A DNA stretch of 64,000 nt from the NCBI GenBank assembly GCA_930367205.1, contig OV884009.1:40061841-40125840 (forward strand), written 5' to 3'. The notes under the pieces were generated by a model. It saw nothing but the letters and a program-made list of their open reading frames with translations, was not told where the DNA came from and made no database searches. The position numbers and the translations under genes were made by a program. This document shows positions 45,561 to 57,400 of this stretch, piece after piece; within the stretch, counting starts at the first letter, position 1, and each line of letters opens with the position of its first letter. This DNA comes from Acanthosoma haemorrhoidale. Lineage: Eukaryota > Arthropoda > Insecta > Hemiptera > Acanthosomatidae.

Positions 45561-46898
45561 TAGAGTAACTTTATAAATGGCCGATCAGTTGGTACATTTC
45601 TTGTTTTTCCATTTGTGGTTTGCTTTCGAATGCTCACAGAGTCAGCCACGTTATAGATCGCGTTTTTCATGTTGTCATAGAGTACATATACCAAACTCTT
45701 AACTGTTTTAATGGAGATTAAATAGCTTTAATTCATTTTTGATTGAAAAGATTTTTATTCGTTAAATTCGTATCATAAATTGACAAAATAAACATAAAAC
45801 CTTGAAATATAGGGGAAATAAACAAAAATGTATAGCGGGTGGGTAATATTTTGTTTAACTTAATCGAAAACAAGATAGGGCACCTTTCTGTTATCTCGGG
45901 TCCCCTTGGTGTTATAGCTAACCTACCGGAAGGTTAAGTCAGCTACTGACACAACGCAGCGTACCCCAATTTGTTTTAACAGTGCCATAAACAGCACAAG
46001 CTTCTTCTACTTTCCTTGATATTTTGGTATCAATGTATCGTTTAGCTTAAGGACTTCGTCTAGAAAACCGACAACGTTTATAAAAATATGAGATAACTTT
46101 ATTAATGCTAAAACTACGTAAAAAAAAAAATACATTTTCTTTTCATCTATAAGAATTGCACATATTTGTCTATGTATATCTGATTCTACTTTTTTTGTTT
46201 AATTTATGACTCAAATCAATAAATCATGAATGTAAATTTATATTTCAATAATACTTTATATTAATTTTTTTATTTTACTGATATTACATGTACACATGTA
46301 GTTAAAATGTATTGACCCTGACAAAGTGGCTCTTAAATACTGGTATCTTGTAGATATTTAAAGATTACCTGTACAAATAAATGTTTGCTTAAAAAAAAAT
46401 CCATAATAAAACATAGTATGTTCTAAATATAAATAGTTTGTTGTAAATGTAAAATATACAGGCTATTTACGATATGAACTGTATATATAAGATTTGTAAG
46501 AGTATAAATACTTACCGTCAAATTTATGAAACATCTGTGCCCCACCTGGACCCCATTTGATCTAACTCCAAAGGTTTTATTCGGTATCGCTGAGCAGAGT
46601 ATCATTTCTTTCTTTACTAGAAGCATATAGTTGGAACTATTGGGAAATGGTCTAAAGGTGTAATGTCTTTACTAAAATAATATTCCTCTAGAGTTACTAC
46701 ACTGATAGTATCGCACCAAACTATCAGCTGTACTTTTTCAAGTTGTCGCAATAGGTAAAAGAACCTTCTTTGTCTCTCATTGACTTCCCATTCAAAACAA
46801 TAAATGTTTGTTTGTTATTAAACTATAATCACAATAAGTCATAAAAATACTGCACCACTTTTTTTTCTTTTTTCTTTTTTAATATTATATTACTTTAT
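45561..46898. other. noncoding AT-rich DNA
   Basis: No feature is supported. Confidence 0.4.
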
Positions 46899-47005
46899 TG
46901 TGCTATAATTACAATCTGCCTTTTATGAGGCAATAAGTAATTAAGATCAATGCTCTCATTCATACCATATTTACAGTTCATCATTCACTCGCTCATTCAT
47001 ACAAT
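46899..47005 (-). mobile_element. short LINE family L tail, minus strand
   Basis: About 105 bp matching only the last part of the 3' UTR ('attacaatctgccttt', 'ggcaataagtaatt', 'tcattcactcgctcattc'). Confidence 0.8.
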
Positions 47006-48813
47006 AACTGCACCACTTAATGCTAAATGTTACCAACTACAAATAGTAATACAGAGTCATTAATCCATTAGATAATTAAATAGACAATAAACATGAAATT
47101 TTTGCAGGTCAAATATTATTTATTAAATTAATATTTTTGTATCCTAAGTTAAATAATCTTTGTAGAGGAGAGTCTTTTAAAAGAAAATAAAGAAAAGCTT
47201 TATAATGAAGTACAAGCAAAACACTGGTATATACAAATATTAAGAGTTACGTTACTACATACTGGGTGGAATGTCTAGGCACGAGTGGGGTCTAGGGGTA
47301 AAGCTGAGACATATATGTATAAGAAAAGGATAAGATTCTGGGAATAGGGAGTAAGGGAAGTGAGGAGGGTTGCTTACTTAAAAATAACAGGAACCATCAG
47401 TGACTTCCATAAGTCATGAGGCAGGTATACAGTTCTGTATAGTTCTAGTAGGTATATAGTTCTGCTCAGGCCCCTTCTACTTGTTCTTAACATTATCTTA
47501 GCATTATACCGCTATAGAAAAGAGGGTATACTCAATTATAAATAAAGTTGAAACCAGATGTATCCATCTTTATTATTCCAAATACTGTGAGACCCTTGTT
47601 CGTGTAGAGTTGTGAAATCTAGGGTTCAGCCTGTAGCTCACAAGTTCTAGGGTTCAAATTTTCCAAAATAATATAGTACAACCAGCTGATAATGATCTCT
47701 GCTTCGTGAAAAACAAACAATCCCAGCAAGACCTACAAATCGGGACAGTAGACGAATTCGTCTAAAAGAAATTTTCAAACTACTGTCAGGGTTTGCAGTA
47801 CGTAGAAGAAGCATACAACATTGCTAATCCATATTCATATGTATTCCATACCACTATAATACAAGACATCCTGTTTTTAACAACAAAATATTATTAGACG
47901 TTAAGTTTCATTGTTATCATGGCTATCATAATAATCGTCATTTTTATTCTTATTTTTTTTTGTCCAAAAAAAATTCAAACTATATTTCACTTTGTTGTAT
48001 ATAATAAACCATTTTATCATAAATTATACCTATTTCCTCTTAATGAGACTTTTCCCCACTCTGGTCAACTCTTTTTTATTCAATGTTATTCTAACCTTGC
48101 ATACCTGTCAAGCCTAGCTGAAAAGTTTTATTAAGTATGTGCTTGAGGCCTTTAACTAAATCAATGTTTTGAAGAAATTTAAAGAAACCTTACTGAAATA
48201 TATGTGTTCATTACATTGAAGAATTTAACTGTAAAATGACCTAGATTTAGAATGTAATAGAATTATTATTAGAAATTATTCCGGGACATGAATAACCATA
48301 ATGTTCAGATGACCAATTCATATCTGGCAAATACTATAAATAAAAAGAACTATTAAATTCATGAAAGAGGAAAACAATTGACAGAAATAAAATTTGAACC
48401 TAAAAAAAAATAATAATAAAACTGCATGTAATACAATACGACATTAAATGATAAAAAAAACAAAAATATAACATACAAGCATAATGCATATTCAATAGGT
48501 GTCAGCCACCCGTCTATATGTATAGCAAACAATGAGATAAACATAGAAATGCAAAATTAATAGTACACAAATTTAATATAACGAATAAAGAATTTTTAGA
48601 TTAAAATAGATTTAATATTTGGTTTGTAATCTGTTTTTATAACCGAATAGGATATTGGTATAATTGATTTTTAATTTTAAAATATGGTTTTATGAATGCT
48701 GTAAAATATTTAAAACTCATTCCACTTGAGTCATCCGATTAAATTTATGGTCGTTAAAAAGTTGAAAATCTTGTGTAGAATAATTCAGGGTGTCGTGAAG
48801 AATCCATTTTCAT
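47006..48813. other. noncoding AT-rich DNA
   Basis: No gene is supported. 47595-47625 resembles part of the RT fragment at 45050 in reverse ('gttcgtgtagagttgtg'). Confidence 0.45.
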
Positions 48814-48824
48814 TAATTAATTCA
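48814..48824. repeat. candidate left target-site duplication of the full-length LINE
   Basis: 'taattaattca', repeated exactly at 53395-53405. An 11-bp duplication is normal for target-primed insertion, but the sequence is AT-rich and simple, so a chance match is possible. Confidence 0.5.
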
Positions 48825-49216
48825 GAGTTTTTGCGCATGCGCTACATCCTGAAACACCTCTCAACTTCGCTCGTCCTTCAAACACTTTATTCTACCGTTT
48901 CTAGGCCACAGTACATCAAAAAATTTTGTTCTACCAGGCAACTTACGTGAGCTGGTCATGAGGAAGCCCTCAACACGTAAGTGAATAGCTTATTACATTT
49001 GTGCAGAACAAAAGTGAAGTGAAATCGGAGGAGAGGACGGCCATTTTGCCATTAGACATTCGGATCGTTCACTAACGTCGTGCAATTGTTTCTGAGCCAG
49101 TCGGTCTTGTGGCTCAGAGCCAAGACCCGTGACTCACCACTGGAGGTTGCGAGCTTGATTCCCACCGGCGCTACGTACTTTTTTCCTTACAAACTAAAAA
49201 CCGTTGTTATGATAAA

Positions 49217-50536
49217 ATGAAATTTTATCAACAAGTGATTTCTCAAAATAAAAAAAAAAGATCGAGATCACTAGGTCCAACCCCGACAACGTCGCCTGTA
49301 AAGCGTAAACCAAGACGATCAACCAGGAATGTACAAATAACCTCTTCTGCGGCTAGTTCCATGGAAGAGATACCTCCACAGGCCAGCACATCCAATAATG
49401 ATCCCGCCATAGAGTCACCTTTCTTCACGCCAAACACCTTTGAGGCGTTGAAAAATATCCCAGCAGAAGAAATGGAAGTCAACAAAACTCCAACACAGCC
49501 CCAGCCGCCTCCTATATTTGTACGCAACATTAGCAACTTTAAATTGCTATGCTCACAAATGAGCAAAATTGTTGGTACCGGAAAATATACGTGCCTAAAT
49601 CGCTCTCGGGACACGAAAATATCTCCGGACACTCCCGATACTTATCGGGCAATTATCAAATATTTGGACGAAACCAATGCTGACTTTCACACCTATCAGC
49701 TGAAACAAGAACGCTCGCTCCGAGTAGTAATTAGAAACTTGCACCCGACCACACCAGCTGACGAAATCGAAGATGAACTCTTTGCTCTTGGATTTAAAGT
49801 TCGTCAAATAACGAACGTGTTACGTGAGGATGAACAACAAGAGGGATCAATAAAAACGGCGTTACCACTGTTCTTCGTCGATCTCGAGCGAACACCTGGA
49901 GTAGAGAAGATTTATGAACTAACACACCTGTACTATACAAGGGTACAGGTTGAAAAACCGTTCCCCAAGCGAGACATCGTCCAGTGCCATAATTGTCAGG
50001 CATATGGGCACACGAAATCTTACTGCCACCACCCTCCCAGATGTGTAAAGTGTAGTGGGCAGCACAAAAGCGAATTGTGCAAAAAGCCCCTACAATCGCC
50101 TGCGGTATGCGTACTATGCAAGCAAGGCCATCCGGCCAACTACAAGGGCTGCGAGGCTTACAGAACGCTGAAGTCGAGGACCGAACAACGCCGTCAGCCA
50201 GAAGTGGAAAAACTTGCAGCAAGAAGCGGCCCAGCCAGAAACTTGAGGCCTACAGTCTCTTTCGCCGATGCCGTTCGCAACAGAGAGCAGTCACAGGCAC
50301 CACCCACCCCCTGTACACAAGATCACCTTCCCCAGCATTCCGTTCATCCCGTCATCCCACAAACTCTATCCCATCCTCAGCCACACATCTCGTGCATTCC
50401 TCCACCTTCAAGTTCTTCGGATCTCACTAGCCTTTTAACCTCATTTCTTACAGAGTTCAGAACCCTAATTACTCCTCTCATTTCCCTACTTACAAATCTG
50501 GTCTCCTACCTTATCCCCGTTAAACAAAATCCATAA
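49217..50536 (+). CDS. LINE ORF1 protein with three zinc knuckles
   Basis: 439 codons from ATG to TAA. Residues 1-90 are basic then Ser/Pro-rich and probably disordered (K-R-K-P-R-R-S-T-R near 28-36). Residues about 95-240 are the conserved Jockey ORF1 domain (I-K-Y-L...F-H-T-Y, R-V-V-I-R-N-L-H-P). Then three knuckles: CX2CX4HX4C (about 257-270), CX2CX3HX4C (about 276-288) and CX2CX3HX6C (about 297-311). Its role in the family is to bind LINE RNA and target the particle. The Pro-rich C-terminus ends in a hydrophobic stretch. The frame is complete. Confidence 0.9.
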   Translation: MKFYQQVISQNKKKRSRSLGPTPTTSPVKRKPRRSTRNVQITSSAASSMEEIPPQASTSNNDPAIESPFFTPNTFEALKNIPAEEMEVNKTPTQPQPPPIFVRNISNFKLLCSQMSKIVGTGKYTCLNRSRDTKISPDTPDTYRAIIKYLDETNADFHTYQLKQERSLRVVIRNLHPTTPADEIEDELFALGFKVRQITNVLREDEQQEGSIKTALPLFFVDLERTPGVEKIYELTHLYYTRVQVEKPFPKRDIVQCHNCQAYGHTKSYCHHPPRCVKCSGQHKSELCKKPLQSPAVCVLCKQGHPANYKGCEAYRTLKSRTEQRRQPEVEKLAARSGPARNLRPTVSFADAVRNREQSQAPPTPCTQDHLPQHSVHPVIPQTLSHPQPHISCIPPPSSSSDLTSLLTSFLTEFRTLITPLISLLTNLVSYLIPVKQNP

Positions 50537-53227
50537 GTGGATCCTTCCGACTCCTTATCCATTCTCCTTTGGAATGCGAATGGTGTTCGCACCCACACTA
50601 ACGAACTGACAGCACTACTCCACGACAAGAACATCGACGTAGCTCTCATTACTGAAACAAGACTTACTAGCAAACGACCATTTACGATTCGACAGTACCA
50701 TACTTACCGAACTGATCACCCAGATGGAAGAGCTCATGCAGGTACCGCTGTCATTGTTCATAATTCCATTTCTCATCACATAGTTCCTTTGGTAGCACAT
50801 GATTTCCTTCAGTCCACTGCAGTGTCAATCAGCACCTTCCCTTTCCCCCTTACTCTAGCATCAGTGTACTGCCCTCCCAATAAATCCATTTCCGATTCCC
50901 AATTCATCTCCTTTCTAGACTCCGTGGGACATTGTTTCCTTGTGGGTGGGGACTTCAATGCAAAGCACCAACACTGGGGGTCAAGATCCACGAATACACG
51001 CGGACGTGCTTTGCTGTCTGCACTCACACGGAAACATTGCTCCACGATCTCTCCTGACACAGCCACCTATTGGCCATCAGATCCCAACCGAAATCCAGAT
51101 CTCCTAGACTTCTTCTTCTACAATAGTTTAGGAACACTAAACTATTCACTGGAGCGCCTCGATGACCTCTCCTCCGATCATAGCCCTTTATTATTAACCA
51201 TTTCCCTAAAACCAATTCACAAACTATCTCCTCCTTCATTTATTAGGGGCCCAGTCGATTGGGACCACTTCCGTCAGCTTCTTACAGAGTCCGTAAACCT
51301 CAAATTATCCCTGAAAACATCCCAAGACCTAGACGATGCAGTGCATTCTTTCACTACTCTGGTCCAGAAGTCGGCTTGGGAGGCATCGTCACCCCATCGT
51401 CACCCAAAAATTCATAATCATAATAGTTTACCTCAGCATCTCAAAGATCTAATCCTATCCAAACGCCGCTCCAGAACAGTGTGGCAAAGATCCCGGCATC
51501 CTGCCGATCGCCGCTCGTACAATCAGTACTGCCGATTGGTAAAGCGGCGATTGGCATCCTTCCGTTCCGATTCTTTCAATTCCTACCTCTCCTCTCTGTC
51601 TACCAGGGATAACTCCTTGTGGAATGTAACTAAAAAAATCCTAAAGTATCAACCTGTTTCACATCCGCTCCGTCGTGATGATGGGTCCTGGGCGGCTTCG
51701 GATGGGGATAGGTCGGAGGAATTTGCTCTGCATCTTACCCATACTTTCACACCTAACCTTTCTCATCAAAGCCATACTCACAGCACAACTGTGGAAGATT
51801 TCCTCACTTCACCTATTCCTCTCTCTCTTCCACCAAAAGCCGTTAATCCCTCTGAGGTCAAATACCTTTTGAAAAACTTACCTTACCGAAAATCCCCTGG
51901 ATATGATCTCCTTACTCCTCAAATTCTCAAACAACTTCCTCCTAAAGCCATAATCTTCCTAACCTATATATATAATTGCATTATCCGAACGACGCACTTC
52001 CCACTCCTCTGGAAACATTCCATTATTGTCCTATTCGCCAAACCCGGTAAACCACCCAATGACGCCTCATCTTACCGTCCAATAAGCCTACTACCTATCC
52101 TCTCAAAAATATTTGAGAAACTTCTACTAAAACGTCTACGTCCAATTATTGAATCCAAAAACCTTTTTTCTACACACCAATTTGGTTTCCGCCAACGGCA
52201 TTCCACTGCTCAACAAGGCCTTCGCGTTGTTGATCACATCTCCTCAGCCCTTGAAACCAAACAGTATTGCACTGCTGCCTTTCTTGATATAGCTCAAGCT
52301 TTTGACAGGGTTTGGCACGCAGGTTTACTCTACAAGCTCAAAAGATATTTACCACAGACCCTTTTCCTAATCCTACAGTCCTACCTTTCAAACCGCTTCT
52401 TCCAAGTCCGCTGTGGTTTAGAATATTCAAACTACTATCCTATAAATGCAGGAGTTCCACAGGGCAGTGTCCTGGGCCCCATCCTCTACAACCTATACAC
52501 CGCTGATGTCCCCTCTACTCCCAATACCTTCTTGGCCACATTTGCAGATGACACTGCAGTCTTGTCATCTAACCCAGACCCCGACATAGCATCCCATAAC
52601 CTTCAAAAACACCTTGACGAGATCGATTATTGGTGCAACCAATGGCGGATCAAAGTTAATGAAGCAAAATGTTCCCACATTACCTTCACCCTTTGTCGCA
52701 AGTCTTGTCCACTAGTTTATTTTAATTCTATTCCTCTCCCTGTATCCGAGACAGTACGGTATTTAGGCTTCCATCTCGATAAACGACTGACCTGGAACCC
52801 ACATACGAGACTAAAAAGACAAGAACTAAACAGACGCTTTGGACAACTATACAGACTACTTCAAAGGACATCCCATCTCTCAATAGAAAATAAACTACTA
52901 ATCTACAAAGTTATACTTAAACCAATCTGGACATACGGAATAGAGCTATGGGGGACAGCAAAAAAGTCGAACATCAAGCGTATCCAATCCTTTCAATCAA
53001 AAGTCCTGAGAACAATAGTAAATGCCCCTTATTATGTCAGCAACAAAACCCTTCATAACGACCTTAATATACCCTACATTCTAGAACTCATCCCTTCCAA
53101 GTTTACGAAATTCCACAGTAGCCTTTCCAACCACCCTAATCCTGTAGCACAGTCACTGCACTGCGTCACTCATCCCTATAATCCTCCTCGGAGACTGAAA
53201 CGGCAGTGGCCTCGTGACCTGCTATAA
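50537..53227 (+). CDS. LINE ORF2: AP-like endonuclease plus reverse transcriptase
   Basis: 896 codons, unbroken. Endonuclease (about 1-225): W-N-A-N-G near 12, T-E-T-R near 39, G-G-D-F-N near 137, S-S-D-H near 213. RT (about 470-740): Y-R-P-I-S-L, F-R-Q-R-H-S-T, F-L-D-I-A-Q-A-F-D-R-V-W-H near 580, G-V-P-Q-G-S-V-L-G-P near 639, F-A-D-D near 669. Conserved C-terminal region with D-L-N-I-P near 845. It nicks the target and copies LINE RNA by target-primed reverse transcription. It follows ORF1's TAA with no spacing and in the same frame, and its first codon is GTG, not ATG. So either translation reinitiates at a non-ATG codon or the start has been lost. Confidence 0.92.
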   Translation: MDPSDSLSILLWNANGVRTHTNELTALLHDKNIDVALITETRLTSKRPFTIRQYHTYRTDHPDGRAHAGTAVIVHNSISHHIVPLVAHDFLQSTAVSISTFPFPLTLASVYCPPNKSISDSQFISFLDSVGHCFLVGGDFNAKHQHWGSRSTNTRGRALLSALTRKHCSTISPDTATYWPSDPNRNPDLLDFFFYNSLGTLNYSLERLDDLSSDHSPLLLTISLKPIHKLSPPSFIRGPVDWDHFRQLLTESVNLKLSLKTSQDLDDAVHSFTTLVQKSAWEASSPHRHPKIHNHNSLPQHLKDLILSKRRSRTVWQRSRHPADRRSYNQYCRLVKRRLASFRSDSFNSYLSSLSTRDNSLWNVTKKILKYQPVSHPLRRDDGSWAASDGDRSEEFALHLTHTFTPNLSHQSHTHSTTVEDFLTSPIPLSLPPKAVNPSEVKYLLKNLPYRKSPGYDLLTPQILKQLPPKAIIFLTYIYNCIIRTTHFPLLWKHSIIVLFAKPGKPPNDASSYRPISLLPILSKIFEKLLLKRLRPIIESKNLFSTHQFGFRQRHSTAQQGLRVVDHISSALETKQYCTAAFLDIAQAFDRVWHAGLLYKLKRYLPQTLFLILQSYLSNRFFQVRCGLEYSNYYPINAGVPQGSVLGPILYNLYTADVPSTPNTFLATFADDTAVLSSNPDPDIASHNLQKHLDEIDYWCNQWRIKVNEAKCSHITFTLCRKSCPLVYFNSIPLPVSETVRYLGFHLDKRLTWNPHTRLKRQELNRRFGQLYRLLQRTSHLSIENKLLIYKVILKPIWTYGIELWGTAKKSNIKRIQSFQSKVLRTIVNAPYYVSNKTLHNDLNIPYILELIPSKFTKFHSSLSNHPNPVAQSLHCVTHPYNPPRRLKRQWPRDLL

Positions 53228-53394
53228 TCAAGTGACAGTGGGAGTCCTGGCAATGGCCAGTTTCTCCAATCATGTCCTGAATGAATGAGCGAGTGAATGA
53301 TAATGTAAATATGGTATGAATGATCGTATATCTTAATTACTTATTGCCTAGCAAGGCAGATTGTAATTTTAGCACAATAAAGGAATTATATATA

Positions 53395-53405
53395 TAATTA
53401 ATTCA
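53395..53405. repeat. candidate right target-site duplication of the full-length LINE
   Basis: 'taattaattca', an exact repeat of 48814-48824, directly after the element's AT-rich tail. Confidence 0.5.
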
Positions 53406-55444
53406 AACTAAAAAAGAACCTGGTATTCTTATTATTTGACTTGGCATTCTGTGTAGTTTCAACTTTTATATTATTCAGTGGTTTCATCCCGCGATTCCCA
53501 CACTACTTAAGCACAGAAGTTTGAAACTTCCTCCTTAATAGCTGTTCCAAGACTGTCATGGTAGGGCTGGTTGTACTCGTGGGTGATAGTCAAGTTTTTC
53601 TCGAAGCCCCAGAGAGATGCCTGGCCCCAACTCCCTAGACAAATGTTCCAAACCCACCATCTGGACAGATCCGTGACTAAGTTAGGACTTGCTAAGTCCC
53701 TAATATAACTTATCCCGCTCCATCATCCACGCCGAGTTGGTAAAAAAGAAAACTCAAGCCACCCTGACAAATGGTGAGCAAGTTCAGATCAGAGTTATCA
53801 CTTTGGCAAACTACATTCGAAGTAGGTGTTCCGTGCACGATTAATGTCTATAGACGATATTCAAAAAAGTAACACGGCATAAAAAGTTCAAATTCTCTTT
53901 TTCTTACAACCAGATAAGTAAGTTTTCGAGAAGAGATCCAGTTCACGAATTCAATGTTTTAAAGGTCTTAAAGTATCCCTTTACTGAGAACACAATGAAA
54001 AAAAATGGAAAGTTGAACAAACCATATAGCCCACATTTACATATATATATTGTAACATACCTCGTTTCCTTTTTTTCTTTTTTGGTCGTTGGTATGTCCA
54101 AGGATATTTTAAAGTCGTTGCTTTTTTTTGAAAAGGCCCCCACCATCTTGTTAATTGTAGAAATATTCTTTATTATTTAATAACTTTATAATAACCGATC
54201 ACTATGAACTCTCGTACGTATTCCATTCAAGGCTAGGCGGTCACGGTTCGTTAATTTAAATTAATCAAAACTAAAAATATCAGGTGGCGGATTATGGAAA
54301 TCAAAAAATTCAGACGTGTGTATGTGGGGGGGGGGTGAGATGGAATCTGTGATGAGCTTGAATATATATAAAGAACAATTACATAATAAAATATGAAAAA
54401 CATACATTATAAAAAATGGCTTTATAGAATGAACTGTATTATATATATATATATATGTCATACATAAATATTATATAAATCATATATAAATATTTCTCAT
54501 GGTAGGGGTATGTACCTAGTAAACAGAAAATTGGCCAGACTAAGGCCGAGTTACTTAAATATCTCTTGAAGAGACACCATTTTACAGTGGTGTTCGTTCA
54601 GACATCTGGACCGTCTAATCCTCCTTTAATACTCACCTCCTGGCTTCCTGAACACTCTTTCTAACCAGTCATTACCAGAGGTAGGAGGAATCATTAAGCA
54701 ATAAGCAAATGATTAGTCCACTACCCGCTTGGAAAATCGCGCCAAGTATCACCTTCACCCCAGGTCATTTTATCACAGTGTCTATATAGTCCATACAGTA
54801 GGTATTCAATATCAATGAGTTGATTTATATTATTTGACAAACCAACCGTCTGGTCTTAATAAAAAATAAATCATATACATTTCATGCTGTGTCATTTCTT
54901 CTAATCTTCGTTAGACTCTGGTTCACAAACATGATATTTTACTAGGAGGAAAATTTCTGTACAACGCATGCAGTAACGTAGAACTGGAATTCAGTGATTC
55001 CTGGGTGTAAAAATCGAAAATTTCAAGCTTTGAATCAGCAACAGTCGTCAATAGTTAAAATTACATTGCTAATGAGGAAATAATAAATGAAATGATGAAA
55101 AGCGTAATATATTGTGAATGAAAAATATACTAACTACCTCCATTGGCTCATATAATAGATCTTCCACAAGTTTTGAATTAATTCATATTCAGACTTTTAT
55201 GAGACCACATCGTGTTGAATAAAATTAGCCCTATGGTTCGCTGAGGATGTTGAGTTGTTAAATGCAAACTATTAAGACCAAGATACGGAAAATAAAAATG
55301 AAGAAATACAATCGGGTTCTGAGGGAACTGCTTAAAATGGAAATGATACACACTAATGCACATCAAAACTCTACTGCTGAATAAGCAGAACATTTTTTAT
55401 AATTGTTTCCTCAGAAAATATGCAATTTTCGGTCATCTATGGGA
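53406..55444. other. noncoding AT-rich DNA
   Basis: No gene or named repeat is supported. There is a short TA run at 54439-54457 and a G run at 54327-54335. Confidence 0.5.
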
Positions 55445-55514
55445 ATGTGACTTTATGATGATTATGAATAAAATGTGACTTTATGATGATTATGAATAAA
55501 ATGCGACTTTATGA
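55445..55514. repeat. tandem repeat, about 28-bp unit, 2.5 copies
   Basis: Unit 'atgtgactttatgatgatta' plus 'tgaataaa', repeated with a single change (g to c) in the third, partial copy. Confidence 0.9.
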
Positions 55515-56499
55515 TAGGTCGAATTATTTGTACTACAAGAAAAGTAGTGGCATAAAATAACATATATAATGTATATATATATATATTTTTATATATAACA
55601 TATAAAATTTTAAATTCATAAACAATGTATTTTCTTCCGTCTAACATTTTAGTACTTAATACCAAGCCTCTTGGCAGGATAGCTTTCATTTATAAATTAT
55701 TAGAGGGTAGCAGCCATGGATAATTCTCGACGATCGTAGGTCGGCTCAATTTATAGCCTGAGTGGTTGGGCGAGCACGCTTGAAATTTTCAAGAGGTTAC
55801 CAATCCGGCCTACGGGAAAACCCTAAATACATAACTGGTGCTTAAATTATACGCTGATAACTCAAAAACACAATTTTTTACAACAGCGTTCGTTGTGATG
55901 ATAAACTTGTGGGGACAATGGGAAACCAATCATTTTTCATATTTTAATCTGATGGAATAAAATCAATGTATTCATAGCATACATACTAAATTTATTGGCA
56001 AAATTGAATATATATGTGAACATGCTATGGATTTATACTTAATTTTTTTTCAGTGACTACCGATCATACTAATCTTTAATTTGTAACCACTTATCAGGAA
56101 TATCCGACCACTTCAAAATTGAAGCGCTTCTACAATGGTTGCCAAAACCTTCATAAAACTGTTATAACGTTGTTAAGGTCTTATTGAGGTTGCAACGAAC
56201 CAAGATATCGGCTATTACCTCAGGTTATATCCCCCCCTCCCTATACGGGATCTCTTCTATCTTCCCTAAATAAGTAAACTGATGAGTCAACAATGAGGCC
56301 ATGGACACTCTCTAGACTAGATGCTAAGCATAAGGACATATGAACGGTCAACTCCAATGTCAGGTAATGTTTTTATTCTAGACTGCAATACCAGAAGTGA
56401 AACTGATAATCCCAATTGAACACGAAATATTTTACAAAGGAAAGAACCATTCCATCCTTCAAGACAAAAACAAAATCAGTTTTTCATTTAAAATGTAAT
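55515..56499. other. noncoding DNA
   Basis: No feature is supported. Confidence 0.4.
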
Positions 56500-57105
56500 C
56501 ATATGGAATAGAGCTATGGGGGACATCAAAAAAGTCAAACATTAAGCGTATCCAATCCTTTCACTCCTTCAGTCCTGAGAACAATAATTAATGCCCCTTA
56601 TTACATCAGCAACAAAAACCTTTATAATGATCTTAATATGCCCTTCATTCTTGAACTCATCCCTTCCAAGTTCATGAAATTCCATAGTACAGCTATTTTT
56701 ACACAGTTATTGCACTGCGCCACACATCATTATAATCCTCCTCCTAGGTGACTAAAGCGGCAGTGGCCACGTGACCTGCTATAAAAACGTGACAGTGGAA
56801 GTCCTGGCAATGGGGAGTTTCTCCAATCATGTGTTGAGCATCTGTGGCTCTAGCGCTCTTGGCCAGCCTCCACTGGCTCGTATGCGGTGATGCGGCTGAC
56901 GGAGGAGCGTGAGTCTTCCCAAGACTCCTCTTCCTCTTTCTTATGCGTGTGAAGTGGAACCATGTGGATTTGGGAGCTCTCTGGGCTGTTTGTAAATACT
57001 GTATGAATGGAAATTGTAAATATGGTAAGAATGGGAACATTTATCACAATTACTTATTGCCCAATTACCCAGGTTGTAATTTTATCACAATAAATATTTT
57101 AATCT
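56500..57105 (+). pseudogene. 5'-truncated LINE family L copy
   Basis: Begins at the part of ORF2 matching 52936 ('ggaatagagctatggggga'), continues through the ORF2 C-terminus with indels, and has the long-form 3' UTR ending in 'tttatcacaataaa' plus an A-rich tail. Non-functional. Confidence 0.85.
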
Positions 57106-57309
57106 AAAAAACAAAAAAATTAAAAAATGTAATCTGTACTTAGACTGATGGGAATGATACCAAAGTAAGTATTTATCGTTCTTAGAAATAAAATCTGCGT
57201 TCGACTCTACATCCAAAGAAGAAGAATGGATAACCCTTAAGCCAAATAAGAACTAACAGCAGCGTTCATGTTATCTGAAGAAATGAGAAAGAGACCAGTC
57301 TATTCCATA

Positions 57310-57400
57310 CATAGTGAGGTGTGCAACAGGGTGATAGTCTCAGTGCTATGCTCTTTATTACATGTATGGGTGAGATTCATGAAATTTCTATAGCAATAAG
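57310..57400 (+). pseudogene. short RT-like fragment with V-Q-Q-G-D-S-L-S motif
   Basis: Near 57319-57385 one frame reads V-Q-Q-G-D-S-L-S-A-M-L-F-I. This is the pattern of the RT motif G-V-(R/K)-Q-G-D-x-L-S-P-x-L-F in RTE-like and related LINEs, and differs from the G-V-P-Q-G-S form in family L. The surrounding frames are broken. Probably an old relic of another LINE clade. Confidence 0.4.

Larger units (their letters stand above)
48825..53394 (+). mobile_element. full-length Jockey-type LINE (family L), nearly intact
   Basis: About 4.57 kb: a 5' UTR of about 390 bp, ORF1 (49217-50536), ORF2 (50537-53227) and a short 3' UTR ending in an A/T-rich tail with AATAAA. It is bounded by the candidate 11-bp duplication. 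Both ORFs are unbroken. At least six other fragments in the window belong to the same family. The 3' UTR here lacks a block of roughly 150 bp that the truncated copies keep. Confidence 0.88.
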
